This document shows, piece after piece, positions 33,790 through 42,472 of a stretch of DNA of 64,000 bases. Both the position numbers and the translations under genes were made by a program. The stretch's first letter is position 1, and each line of letters begins with the position of its first letter. The notes below the pieces were generated by a model. That model worked only from the letters and a program-made list of their open reading frames with translations. It did not search any database and had not been told where the DNA came from. The stretch comes from Acetobacteraceae bacterium (GTDB lineage: Bacteria; Pseudomonadota; Alphaproteobacteria; Acetobacterales; Acetobacteraceae): assembly GCA_947475245.1 (NCBI GenBank), contig CANJLW010000004.1, positions 1 to 64,000 of the forward strand, read 5' to 3'.

Positions 33790-36183
33790 ATGGATGCGAC
33801 CGTCCGGCCGTCGTCACCGCCCGAGAAGCCGCGCCGCTTTGGCTTCGGCCTGCGTATGCACCATCTGCTGTTCATCGCATTCACGCTGGTGGCATCCGTC
33901 CCAATCGCCGTTCTGGCATCCTGGGAAGGCACGACCTCCTTTCAGAACGAACTCGACTCCGTCCGCGAACGCCATCTGCTGGTCGCGCGCAACCTCACCT
34001 CCACCCTGTCGCGCTACGTCAAGGACCTGAAGGCGGTCTTCTCCGTCACCTTCGAAAGCGGCGCGCTGTCCTCCACCGTTCCCGGCCTCGCGGAACTGCT
34101 CGTCTCGCTCGACGTGATGCATATCTGCGTCCTTGGACCCGACGGCACCGTCGAAAGCTGGCTGCAAGGCCTGCCCGGCACCATGACCGTGCCGCTCGAC
34201 CCCAAACTCTTCGCCGCGCTCAAGGCCCTGCCGCCCACGGGCACCGCCGAACCGGCCTTGTCGAACCTGTATCACGACTCCGAAAACCGCCCCGTCTTCT
34301 ACATGGTCAAGCCGCTGCCCGGCGGACGGATCGGCCTTGGCGTGGTTTCCACGACCTATCTCGTCTCGTTGCAGCAGGCCATTGCCTTCGGCGATCAGGG
34401 ACACGCGGTGTTGACCGACGCCAAGGGCCAGGTCATCGGCCATCCCTTCAAGGACTGGACCGCGGCATCGCGCGATATCTCCGGCGTGCCCGTCGTCGCC
34501 GCCATGATGCGCGGAGAATCCGGCGTCGCGCAGTTCTACTCCCCCGCGTTCAAGGACACGATGATCGCGGGCTTCAACGTCGTGCGCGAAACCGGCTGGG
34601 GGGTCATGGTCCCGCAGCCCATCACCGAACTGCGCCGCCGGGCCGGCCAGGTGAACGAAATGGCGACGATCATCGCCGTCGTCTCCTTCGCCGCCGCCGC
34701 CTTGATCAGTTGGTTGATCGCCATCTACCTCGCCCGCCCCGTGCGGGTCGTCGCCGCCACCGCCGAAGCCGTGCTGGACGGCAACGAAGAGGTTTCCGTC
34801 CCGGAATTCCCCGGCTGGGTGCCGCGCGAAATCCGCCGCCTCGGCATGGCCTTCAACACCATGCTCATCGACCTGCGGCGCAAGGCTACCGAGACCAAAC
34901 AGGCGCTGCAGGCCGCCGAAACGTCCAACCAGGCCAAAACCCAGTTCCTGGCGAACATGAGCCACGAAATCCGCACGCCGTTGAACGGCGTCGTCGGCAT
35001 GATCGAACTCATGCAGCTCACCGAACTGTCGCCCGCGCAGCAGCGGTATATGGAGCAGGCGACCCAATCCACCCAATCGCTGCTCCACGTCATCGACGAC
35101 ATCCTCGACCTGTCAAAGATTGAGGTCGGTAAGCTCGATCTGGAACGAGCCCCGTTCCATCTGCCGTCATTGGTGCATGACGCCCGCGTGCTGTTCTCCG
35201 AACAAGCCCGCGCCAAGGGGCTGACCCTGGCCGTGTCGTTGCCCGATAGCCTGAACATCGCCCTGATCGGCGACTCCCATCGCCTGCTGCAAGTGCTGAC
35301 CAACCTCGTCAGCAACGCCCTGAAGTTCACGGCGCAGGGCGGCATCACCATCCGGATCTCGCAAAACGAGGCTGAACCGGGCCAGGTCAAGCTGCGCTTC
35401 GAAATCATCGACACCGGCATCGGCATCGCCAAGGACAAGCAGGCCGCGATTTTTGAGGCGTTTGCCCAGGCCGATACGTCCATGACGCGCCGCTACGGCG
35501 GCACCGGTCTCGGCCTGTCGATTGCCCGCCAGCTCTGCCATATGATGGGCGGCGAAATCGGGGTCGACAGTATCCCCGGCTCCGGCTCCACCTTCTGGTT
35601 CACCGTCGTGCTGGAACGCCTGCCCGAAGGCACCGTCCTGCCGCAGCGCGCGGCGGCGACCGTCCCCCCGTCCCCCGTCGTCGCCCCGACGCCGGCGCAG
35701 GTCGCGCCCGAACGCCCCGCTTTCGTTTCCGCCGCCAGCCGCGACTTCAAGGCGGCTTTGGGCGAGGCCGGCAAAGCGACCGTCAGCATCCTGCTGGTCG
35801 AAGATAACCCCGCCAACATGCGCGTAACCCAGGCCTTGTTGGAAACCCTCGGCTGCGCGGTCACGCCCGCCCGCAACGGCCTGGAAGCCGTCGCCGCCTA
35901 CCGTGAAAACACGTTCGACCTCGTGCTGATGGACTGCCAGATGCCGGAGATGGACGGCTACGAGGCAACCCGCACCATCCGCCAGATCGAATCCTACCAG
36001 GGCCGCACCACGCCCATCGTCGCGCTGACCGCCCATGCGATGGAGGGGAGCCGTCAGGCCAGCCTCGACTCCGGCATGAACGACCAGCTTACCAAGCCGC
36101 TCACCATGGCCGCCCTCACCTCCAAACTCGTCGAGTGGCTCGGTCCCGCCAAGCCGGACCGGATGCAGCCCGCCGCGGATTAA
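33790..36183 (+). CDS. Hybrid sensor histidine kinase with receiver domain
   Basis: A 797-residue membrane kinase: TM1 (about 24-44), periplasmic Cache-type sensor (45-285), TM2 (291-314), HAMP (315-368), HisKA with His392 in SHEIRTPLNG, ATPase domain (NLVSNALKF, DTGIGI, GTGLGLSI all intact), a proline-rich linker, and a receiver with Asp715 in VLMDCQMPEMDG. It likely senses a small organic ligand outside the inner membrane. No HPt or output gene is adjacent. A CTCCGG/CCGGAG inverted repeat (33751-33770) lies just upstream of its start. Its stop overlaps the convergent MFS gene by four bases. Confidence 0.93.
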   Translation: MDATVRPSSPPEKPRRFGFGLRMHHLLFIAFTLVASVPIAVLASWEGTTSFQNELDSVRERHLLVARNLTSTLSRYVKDLKAVFSVTFESGALSSTVPGLAELLVSLDVMHICVLGPDGTVESWLQGLPGTMTVPLDPKLFAALKALPPTGTAEPALSNLYHDSENRPVFYMVKPLPGGRIGLGVVSTTYLVSLQQAIAFGDQGHAVLTDAKGQVIGHPFKDWTAASRDISGVPVVAAMMRGESGVAQFYSPAFKDTMIAGFNVVRETGWGVMVPQPITELRRRAGQVNEMATIIAVVSFAAAALISWLIAIYLARPVRVVAATAEAVLDGNEEVSVPEFPGWVPREIRRLGMAFNTMLIDLRRKATETKQALQAAETSNQAKTQFLANMSHEIRTPLNGVVGMIELMQLTELSPAQQRYMEQATQSTQSLLHVIDDILDLSKIEVGKLDLERAPFHLPSLVHDARVLFSEQARAKGLTLAVSLPDSLNIALIGDSHRLLQVLTNLVSNALKFTAQGGITIRISQNEAEPGQVKLRFEIIDTGIGIAKDKQAAIFEAFAQADTSMTRRYGGTGLGLSIARQLCHMMGGEIGVDSIPGSGSTFWFTVVLERLPEGTVLPQRAAATVPPSPVVAPTPAQVAPERPAFVSAASRDFKAALGEAGKATVSILLVEDNPANMRVTQALLETLGCAVTPARNGLEAVAAYRENTFDLVLMDCQMPEMDGYEATRTIRQIESYQGRTTPIVALTAHAMEGSRQASLDSGMNDQLTKPLTMAALTSKLVEWLGPAKPDRMQPAAD

Positions 36184-37424
36184 CCCGGCAGCGCGGATAC
36201 CAATCCGCGCTGACCGCGAAAGCGCAGAACCAACGGCACGATCACCACGAGGTTCAGCAGGTTGAACCCGATCCCCGTCGCGAAGGCCGGCGCGTAGTAG
36301 CCGAAGAAGTCATACAGCGCGCCCGCCGCCCAACCGCCGCCAGCCATCCCCAGCAGTCCCGCGAATATCACGATCGGCACCCGCCAACCGGCCTCCGCCG
36401 CCGGGAACAACGCGCGCACCGCCAGGACATAGGCCGGGATCAGCCCCGCGTAGCCAAGGCCGAACGCGATGGAAACGGCGAACAACCCGACCTCGTCCTG
36501 CGTCATCAGAAATCCGCTCATGGCCACGGCCTGAGAGATCGAGGCGAACAGAATCGTCTGCAAGCCGCCGATACGATCCGACAACCATCCCCAGAACTGA
36601 CGCGCCAGAAACGCGCTGCCCGCGAGTACCGACAGCATGACCGCGCCATGGGCCGGACCGATGCCGATATCGCTGCAAAACGCCACCATGTGCTGCATCG
36701 GCATGGACATCGTCATGCAGCAGCAGAAGATCGCGAAGGACAGCAGCGCCAGGGCCAGGTTCGGCCGCAACCCCAGGACCAGGCCGCCCGCCGCCGGCCC
36801 GCCATGCGTGGAGCCCAACGCCGCGGCCTCCGGCGGGGGACGCAGAAAGATCGCCGCCAGCGGCAGTACGATCACGGTCACAAGCCCGCCGAACCAGGCC
36901 ATGCTCTGCCGCCAGCCGAAGGTTTCGACGCTGAGTTGAAAAAAATACGGCCAGACAACGCTGGCAAAATACTGGCCGGAGGAAATCAGCGCGATCGCGG
37001 TGCCCCGCCGCCGGTCGAACCAGCGGGTGACATAGGTCATGATCGGGGAAAACATGCACGACGCACCGAAGAAGCCCATCAGCACGGCGTGCCCGGCATA
37101 CAAATGGTAAAGCCCGCCGCTGGCCGAGACGATCATGCCCAGGCCGATCATCGTCGAGCCGAACATCACGACCACCCGAAGGCCGACCCGTTCGGCGATC
37201 CAACCCGCCAGAATGCCGCCCAGCCCGGCACCGATATAGGCCAGTGAACTCGCTCCCGACGGCGCCGATCGCAATGTATTCAGATCGGTCGCGATCGGCT
37301 TCAGCGCCACCGCCGTCATCAACGGCGCGCCATAGGCGACGGCCAGGATGATCAGGGCAACGATTGCAATCACCCAGGATTGCCGGGTCTCGACGCTGTC
37401 GGGGTAGGATGTATGGGTATTCAT
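36180..37424 (-). CDS. MFS transporter, monocarboxylate/oxalate-formate type
   Basis: A 414-residue protein with twelve membrane helices. GYAGLIPAYVLAVRALFPAAEAGWRVPIVIFAGLLGMAGGGWAAG-type helices and FGASCMFSPIMTYVTRWFDRRRGTAIALISSG, with the RWFDRRRG loop, resemble the monocarboxylate porter and oxalate/formate antiporter branch. It probably moves an organic acid. The longer open frame upstream covers the divergent cupin gene and was rejected; the start is MNTHTSYPD at 37424. It is divergent from the cupin/CoxL genes across 66 bases, so a shared substrate is plausible. Confidence 0.88.
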   Translation of the reverse strand: MNTHTSYPDSVETRQSWVIAIVALIILAVAYGAPLMTAVALKPIATDLNTLRSAPSGASSLAYIGAGLGGILAGWIAERVGLRVVVMFGSTMIGLGMIVSASGGLYHLYAGHAVLMGFFGASCMFSPIMTYVTRWFDRRRGTAIALISSGQYFASVVWPYFFQLSVETFGWRQSMAWFGGLVTVIVLPLAAIFLRPPPEAAALGSTHGGPAAGGLVLGLRPNLALALLSFAIFCCCMTMSMPMQHMVAFCSDIGIGPAHGAVMLSVLAGSAFLARQFWGWLSDRIGGLQTILFASISQAVAMSGFLMTQDEVGLFAVSIAFGLGYAGLIPAYVLAVRALFPAAEAGWRVPIVIFAGLLGMAGGGWAAGALYDFFGYYAPAFATGIGFNLLNLVVIVPLVLRFRGQRGLVSALPG

Positions 37425-37490
37425 GCGCCGACACTGGCCGGTTTTTGCGCCGCGTGCTACTCCTGGGGCGTTCATCAAGGGAAGATGTCC

Positions 37491-37976
37491 ATGCCTCGAA
37501 TCTCCGAAAGCTTCGACCCGACCGCTGTCGAATGGCGTCGCGTCACCGAACCCGACTTCAAGGAATTCAAGATCGATTTCGAATACAGCCTCCTCGGCTA
37601 CGATTTCGAAAGCGGTCGCATGGACATGCTGCTGCGCTACGCGACCGGGCGCGGCCATTGCCGGCGGCATCGCCACGTCGCCTCCACCCTGACCCTTGTG
37701 CTGGATGGTGAGCAGCATCTGGTGGAAACCCAGCCCGACGGCTCGCTCAAGGCCATCCACCGTAAAAAGGGCGAATACGCGCTCGCGGCCCCGGACGCCT
37801 TGCCGCACATCGAATGCGGCGGCGAAGACGGCGGCACGATCATGCTGTCGATGACCGCCCCCGACGGCATCCTGTTCGAGTATCTGGACGAGAACATGGC
37901 CAACGGCTGGACCCTGTCCATCCAACAGTTCGTCGATGCCTGGAATAAGAACGAGGCCTACGCAACCGCTCGGTAA
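37491..37976 (+). CDS. Cupin-domain protein
   Basis: A 161-residue protein with a single beta-barrel. GRGHCRRHRHVASTLTLVLDGEQH holds His residues at cupin motif-1 positions, and DALPHIECGGEDGGTIMLSM gives motif 2. It is probably a metal-binding dioxygenase, isomerase or regulator acting on a small acid. The ATG at 37491 was chosen over one at 37485 because AAGGGA lies seven bases before it. It is followed 58 bases later by the molybdenum hydroxylase gene and is divergent from the MFS gene. Confidence 0.7.
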   Translation: MPRISESFDPTAVEWRRVTEPDFKEFKIDFEYSLLGYDFESGRMDMLLRYATGRGHCRRHRHVASTLTLVLDGEQHLVETQPDGSLKAIHRKKGEYALAAPDALPHIECGGEDGGTIMLSMTAPDGILFEYLDENMANGWTLSIQQFVDAWNKNEAYATAR

Positions 37977-38034
37977 ACGCCATCTGTTCCCTGCGGCATC
38001 CGACGCCCAACGCTTGATCAAAGGTCCCCACGCC

Positions 38035-40365
38035 ATGACAACCAAGAAGTTCGGCGTCGCACAGCCCGTCCGCCGCGTTGAAGACCCGCGCCTGCTGAAG
38101 GGCGCGGGGCGCTATACCGACGATATCGTCCTGCCGGGGATGCTGTTTGGGATCGTCCTGCGCAGCCCGCACGCGGCCGCGACGATCGGTGCCATCGACA
38201 CCACGGTTGCCGCGGCGCTGCCGGGGGTGCGCGCTGTCTATACCGCCGCCGATCTGAACGCGGCCGGCATCGGTGGCCTGCCCTGCGCGGCCCCGGTGAA
38301 GAATCGCGACGGCAGTGCCATGGCCGCCCCGCCGCATCCGGTTCTCGCCGACGGTGCCGTGCGCCATGTCGGCGATCCCGTCGCCTTCGTCGTCGCGGAA
38401 ACACCGCAACAGGCGCGCGACGCCGCCGACGCCATTGCCGTCGAGTATGACGTCCTGCCCAGCATCACCGACCTGGCCAGCGCGATGGACTCCGACGTCG
38501 CGCAGGTCTGGTCCGAAGCACCCGGCAACATCGCCTTCGACTGGGAAATCGGCGATAAGGCCGCGACCGACGCGCAGTTCGCCAAGGCCGCCCACGTCAC
38601 CAGCCTGAGCGTGGTGAACAACCGCATCGTGGTCTCCTCGATCGAGGCGCGCGCGGCGGTTGCCGATTATGACGCCGCCACCGGCCGCTGGACGCTGTAT
38701 GCCAACACGCAGGGCGGTTGGCTGGTCAAGAACCTGATTGGCCCGGTCTTCGACGTCGAACCCGACCGCTTCCGCGTCGTCACCCCCGATGTCGGCGGCG
38801 GCTTCGGCATGAAGCTGTTTCTCTATGCCGAACACGTCCTGACCTGCTTCGCCTCCCGCCACCTCGGCCAGCCCGTCAAATGGGCATCCGACCGAGCGGA
38901 AGCCTTCCTGTGCGACACCCAGGGCCGCGACAACCTGACGCTGGGCGAAATCGCGATGGACGCCGACGGCAAATTCCTCGCGCTGCGCACCCGCAACGTA
39001 TCGAACATGGGCGCCTATCTCTCGACCTTCGCGCCCTATATCCCGACCTATGCCGGCACCGGCGTGCTGGCCAGCATCTACGGCTTCAAGGCGATCTACG
39101 CCAACGTGTTGGGCGTGTTTACCAACACCGTTCCGGTCGATGCCTATCGCGGCGCCGGCCGGCCCGAAGCCAACTATCTCGTCGAACGCCTCGTCGACGC
39201 CGCCGCGCGCGAAATGGGTATCGACCGAGTGGAATTGCGTCGGCGCAATATGGTCCCGCCCTCCGCCATGCCGCATGCCACGCCGGTCGGCAAAACCTAT
39301 GACAGCGGCGATTTCCAGGTCGTGCTCGATGCCGCGCTGGCGAAAACCGATTATGCGGGTTTCGAAGCGCGCCGGTCTGCCTCCGCCCGCGCGGGCAAAC
39401 GGCGCGGCATCGGTCTGGCCTATTATCTCGAAGCAACCGGCGGCGACGCCACAGAACGCGCGGAAATCCGCTTCGCCGCCGACGGCTTCGTCGATGTCTA
39501 TGTCGGTACCCAATCGACCGGTCAGGGGCACGAAACCGCTTACGTCCAACTGACCGCCAACCAACTGGGCATCGACGGCGACAAAATCCGCATCCGCCAG
39601 GGCGATACCGACACCATCCCCGTCGGCGGCGGCACCGGCGGCGCGCGCAGCCTGTATTCCGAAGGCCAGGCCATCCTGCTGACCGCCGATTCCGTCATCG
39701 CCAAGGGCAAGCTGGCCGCAGCCGATACGCTTGAAGCGGCCGTCGCCGATATCGCCTTCACCGACGGCCGGTTCTCCATCGTCGGCACCGACCGCGGCAT
39801 CGATATCGTCGAACTGGCAGCGATCCAGCGCCGCAAGGCCGCCGACGGCCAGTCCGCCAACACGCTCGACGCCGCCGAAATCGCCCCGATCGAGCACCAC
39901 ACCTTCCCGAACGGCTGCCACATCGCGGAAGTGGAGATCGATCCGGAAACCGGCGCGCTCGCGCTGGTCCGCTATGTCGTCTGCGACGATTTCGGCAAAA
40001 CGGTGAACCCGCTGATCGTGCGCGGTCAGGTCGCCGGCGGCGTCGCGCAGGGATACGGTCAGGCGATCCTGGAAAACACCGTCTACGACCGCGACTCCGG
40101 TCAGCTTCTGTCCGGCACCTTCATGGACTACGCCCTGCCCCGCGCGACGGAGTTCCCGGATATCGAGATCGACCTGTTGGAAATCCCCTGCGCGTCAAAT
40201 CCGCTGGGCGTGAAGGGCGCGGGAGAGGCCGGTGCCGTCGGCAGCCCGCCCGCCCTGATGAACGCGATCATCGATGCGCTGCGCGTCGACGGCGTCACCC
40301 AAATCGATATGCCCGCAACGCCGGAACGCATTTGGCGCGCCATCCACGCCACATCGGCGACGTAA
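38035..40365 (+). CDS. Molybdopterin-binding large subunit, xanthine dehydrogenase/CoxL family (form II-like)
   Basis: A 776-residue molybdenum hydroxylase large subunit. The N-terminal alpha/beta hammerhead domain (GAGRYTDDI, LRSPHAAATI) is followed by PDVGGGFGMK, AYRGAGRP (370-377) and TGQGHETAYVQ. The catalytic Glu731 lies in VKGAGEAGAVGSP. AYRGAGR is the form II active-site loop, not the AYRCSFR of true CO dehydrogenase. It hydroxylates a heterocycle, aldehyde or similar carbon with water as oxygen source. The FAD and [2Fe-2S] subunits (CoxM and CoxS types) are not within 25 kb on either side, which is unusual. Start at MTTKKFGVA. Confidence 0.88.
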   Translation: MTTKKFGVAQPVRRVEDPRLLKGAGRYTDDIVLPGMLFGIVLRSPHAAATIGAIDTTVAAALPGVRAVYTAADLNAAGIGGLPCAAPVKNRDGSAMAAPPHPVLADGAVRHVGDPVAFVVAETPQQARDAADAIAVEYDVLPSITDLASAMDSDVAQVWSEAPGNIAFDWEIGDKAATDAQFAKAAHVTSLSVVNNRIVVSSIEARAAVADYDAATGRWTLYANTQGGWLVKNLIGPVFDVEPDRFRVVTPDVGGGFGMKLFLYAEHVLTCFASRHLGQPVKWASDRAEAFLCDTQGRDNLTLGEIAMDADGKFLALRTRNVSNMGAYLSTFAPYIPTYAGTGVLASIYGFKAIYANVLGVFTNTVPVDAYRGAGRPEANYLVERLVDAAAREMGIDRVELRRRNMVPPSAMPHATPVGKTYDSGDFQVVLDAALAKTDYAGFEARRSASARAGKRRGIGLAYYLEATGGDATERAEIRFAADGFVDVYVGTQSTGQGHETAYVQLTANQLGIDGDKIRIRQGDTDTIPVGGGTGGARSLYSEGQAILLTADSVIAKGKLAAADTLEAAVADIAFTDGRFSIVGTDRGIDIVELAAIQRRKAADGQSANTLDAAEIAPIEHHTFPNGCHIAEVEIDPETGALALVRYVVCDDFGKTVNPLIVRGQVAGGVAQGYGQAILENTVYDRDSGQLLSGTFMDYALPRATEFPDIEIDLLEIPCASNPLGVKGAGEAGAVGSPPALMNAIIDALRVDGVTQIDMPATPERIWRAIHATSAT

Positions 40366-40425
40366 TACCAAACAAGCCCCGGGCACGGCCCTCGTTCCCG
40401 GCATAATCCCAGGAGGAACGCGCAA

Positions 40426-40989
40426 ATGACCGGACAACCGACATTCGGACGCTACGCCGAAATTCCCGAAGACAAGATGACCCCGGCCCAGCGGGAGGGC
40501 TATCGCTACCTCCTCGACGGCCCGCGCGGCCGGCTGCCCGGCCCCTACAAAGTCTGGGTCCATAACCCCAAACTCGTTCACGCCGCCGATCCCCTCGGCC
40601 GCCACTTCACCCCCGGCCATTATTCCCTCTCAGAAAAAGAGCGAGAGATTGCCGTCCTGGTGATCACGACGCATTGGAACTCCGACTACCCGAACGCCGC
40701 GCATGAAAAACGCGGCAAGGAAGTCGGGCTGCCGACCGCGGCCGTGGAAGCGATCATCGGCGGCCTGCCGACATCCTTCGACGATGCGCGCGAACAGGCC
40801 GTCTACGAAGTGTCGATGGCGCTCGCGAACAACCGCATCGTCTCGCAGGGCCTGCACGATCGCGCCGTTGCGCTGCTCGGGCACGAAAGCCTGTCCGACC
40901 TCGTCGCCTTGATGGGCTATTACACCGCCGTCTGCATGACGATGAACTTCTACGCCGTGCCCGCCGGCAGTTCAGGCATGGCGCGCTGA
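40426..40989 (+). CDS. Carboxymuconolactone decarboxylase-like (AhpD-fold) protein
   Basis: A 187-residue all-helical protein. HYSLSEKEREIAVLVITTHWNSDYPNAAHEK is the conserved helix pair of this family, but the CxxC of alkylhydroperoxidase D is absent, so it is of the non-redox type resembling gamma-carboxymuconolactone decarboxylase or its uncharacterised relatives. It probably acts on a lactone or acts with the upstream hydroxylase. It lies 60 bases after the molybdenum hydroxylase gene and two bases before the next gene. An AGGAGG-like ribosome site precedes its ATG. Confidence 0.8.
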   Translation: MTGQPTFGRYAEIPEDKMTPAQREGYRYLLDGPRGRLPGPYKVWVHNPKLVHAADPLGRHFTPGHYSLSEKEREIAVLVITTHWNSDYPNAAHEKRGKEVGLPTAAVEAIIGGLPTSFDDAREQAVYEVSMALANNRIVSQGLHDRAVALLGHESLSDLVALMGYYTAVCMTMNFYAVPAGSSGMAR

Positions 40990-40991
40990 CC

Positions 40992-42446
40992 GTGCCGCCC
41001 CCGGCGCTGGAACTTCTGACGCCGGAGGAAATGGGTCGCGCCGACTCGCTGGCACCCGGCCTGGGTGTTCCCGGCCCCGTGCTGATGGACAATGCCGGCA
41101 GGGCGGTGGCAAGGGCGATTCGGGCCAAATATCGCCCGTGCCGGGTGCTGGTACTGGCGGGGCCGGGCAATAACGGCGGTGACGGCTATGTCGCCGCGCG
41201 CTACCTCGCGCAAGAAGGCTGGCCGATCTGCGTCGCCGCCCTGGGGCCTCCCCGCGCCGGGTCGGACGCGGCGGGCGCGGCCGCCCTTTGGCGCGGGCCG
41301 ATGGTTCCGTTTGCCCCGGCGGAAGCCGAACGGGCGGATCTTGTGGTGGATGCGGTGTTCGGGGCGGGGCTGACGCGCGATGTCGGCGGACTGGCGGCGG
41401 AAACACTGCGCGCCGCGCGCCGGATCGTCGCCGTCGACACGCCAAGCGGCGTGGACGGCGGCACCGGACAGGTGCGCGGCTATGCGCCCCAGGCCGACCT
41501 GACGGTGACCTTCTTTCGCCTCAAGCCCGGTCACCTGCTGCTGCCCGGACGCGACCTGTGCGGCGAGACCGTGCTTGCCGACATCGGCATGCCGACCTCC
41601 GTTCTCCACACAATCCAACCGACCGTTCGGCTGAACGCGCCCGGCCTTTGGACGCTGCCGTCTCTGCAGGTCGGCGCGCATAAATACAGCCGAGGCCATG
41701 TCACCGTTCTGGGTGGAGCCGACATGACCGGTGCCGCCACCCTGGCCGCAGACGCCGCTCGGCGGGTCGGCGCCGGTCTGGTCACCATTGCCGCCTCCGC
41801 CCGCGCCGATGTCTATCGTTCGGCGGCACCGGGGCTGCTGGTCAGCGAGGCACCGTTGGAGACCTTGCTCCAGGACGGCCGCCGCCGCGTCTGGGTCTGC
41901 GGCCCCGGCCTCGGCACTGAAGCGGCGCGCCGATCCCTGCCCGTTCTGCTCGCCGCCGGTCGACATGTGGTCGCCGACGCCGACGTGTTCTCCGCCTTCG
42001 CCGACAATCCCGACGCGCTGCTCGGCGCGGCCGTGCTGACGCCGCACGAAGGGGAATTCGTTCGCTGCTTCGGCCCCATTTCCGACAACCGCCTGTCCGC
42101 CGCGCGCGCCGCGGCTGTGCGGACGGGCGCGGTGGTGCTGCTGAAGGGCGCGGACACCGTCATCGCCGCACCCGATGGACGAGCGGCGATCAACGCCTCC
42201 GCCCCGCCCTGGCTGGCGACCGCCGGTTCCGGTGACGTGCTGGCGGGGCTGATCGCCGGATTGCTGGCGCAGGGCATGGCCGCTTGGGACGCCGCCTGCG
42301 CCGCCGTCTGGCTCCACGGTCAGGCCGCCAATCTGGCCGGGCCGGGGCTGGTGGTCGAAGACCTGGGCCGACACATCGCGCCGGCACTGGCATCGGGCAA
42401 CGCCGCAACGACAAAACCAAACCGCTCGGGGCGCGATCGGTTATAG
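40992..42446 (+). CDS. nnr: Bifunctional NAD(P)H-hydrate epimerase / ADP-dependent NAD(P)H-hydrate dehydratase
   Basis: A 484-residue two-domain repair protein. The epimerase half (1-210) has GPGNNGGDGYVAARYL and DTPSGVDGGTG; the dehydratase half (220-475) has KYSRGHVTVLGG, LTPHEGEF, VLLKGADTVIA and GSGDVLAGLIAG. Together they reconvert damaged R- and S-NAD(P)HX to NAD(P)H. The start is GTG, two bases after the preceding stop. It is a housekeeping gene embedded in a catabolic run and is separated from malonyl-CoA decarboxylase by 26 bases. Confidence 0.93.
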   Translation: MPPPALELLTPEEMGRADSLAPGLGVPGPVLMDNAGRAVARAIRAKYRPCRVLVLAGPGNNGGDGYVAARYLAQEGWPICVAALGPPRAGSDAAGAAALWRGPMVPFAPAEAERADLVVDAVFGAGLTRDVGGLAAETLRAARRIVAVDTPSGVDGGTGQVRGYAPQADLTVTFFRLKPGHLLLPGRDLCGETVLADIGMPTSVLHTIQPTVRLNAPGLWTLPSLQVGAHKYSRGHVTVLGGADMTGAATLAADAARRVGAGLVTIAASARADVYRSAAPGLLVSEAPLETLLQDGRRRVWVCGPGLGTEAARRSLPVLLAAGRHVVADADVFSAFADNPDALLGAAVLTPHEGEFVRCFGPISDNRLSAARAAAVRTGAVVLLKGADTVIAAPDGRAAINASAPPWLATAGSGDVLAGLIAGLLAQGMAAWDAACAAVWLHGQAANLAGPGLVVEDLGRHIAPALASGNAATTKPNRSGRDRL

Positions 42447-42472
42447 TGCGGCGCTGTCCCACGGAGCCATTC

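Noticed and set aside
36180-38045. 621-codon version of the MFS transporter
   Set aside because: The N-terminal extension is antisense to the cupin gene; a normal first helix follows the start at 37424.
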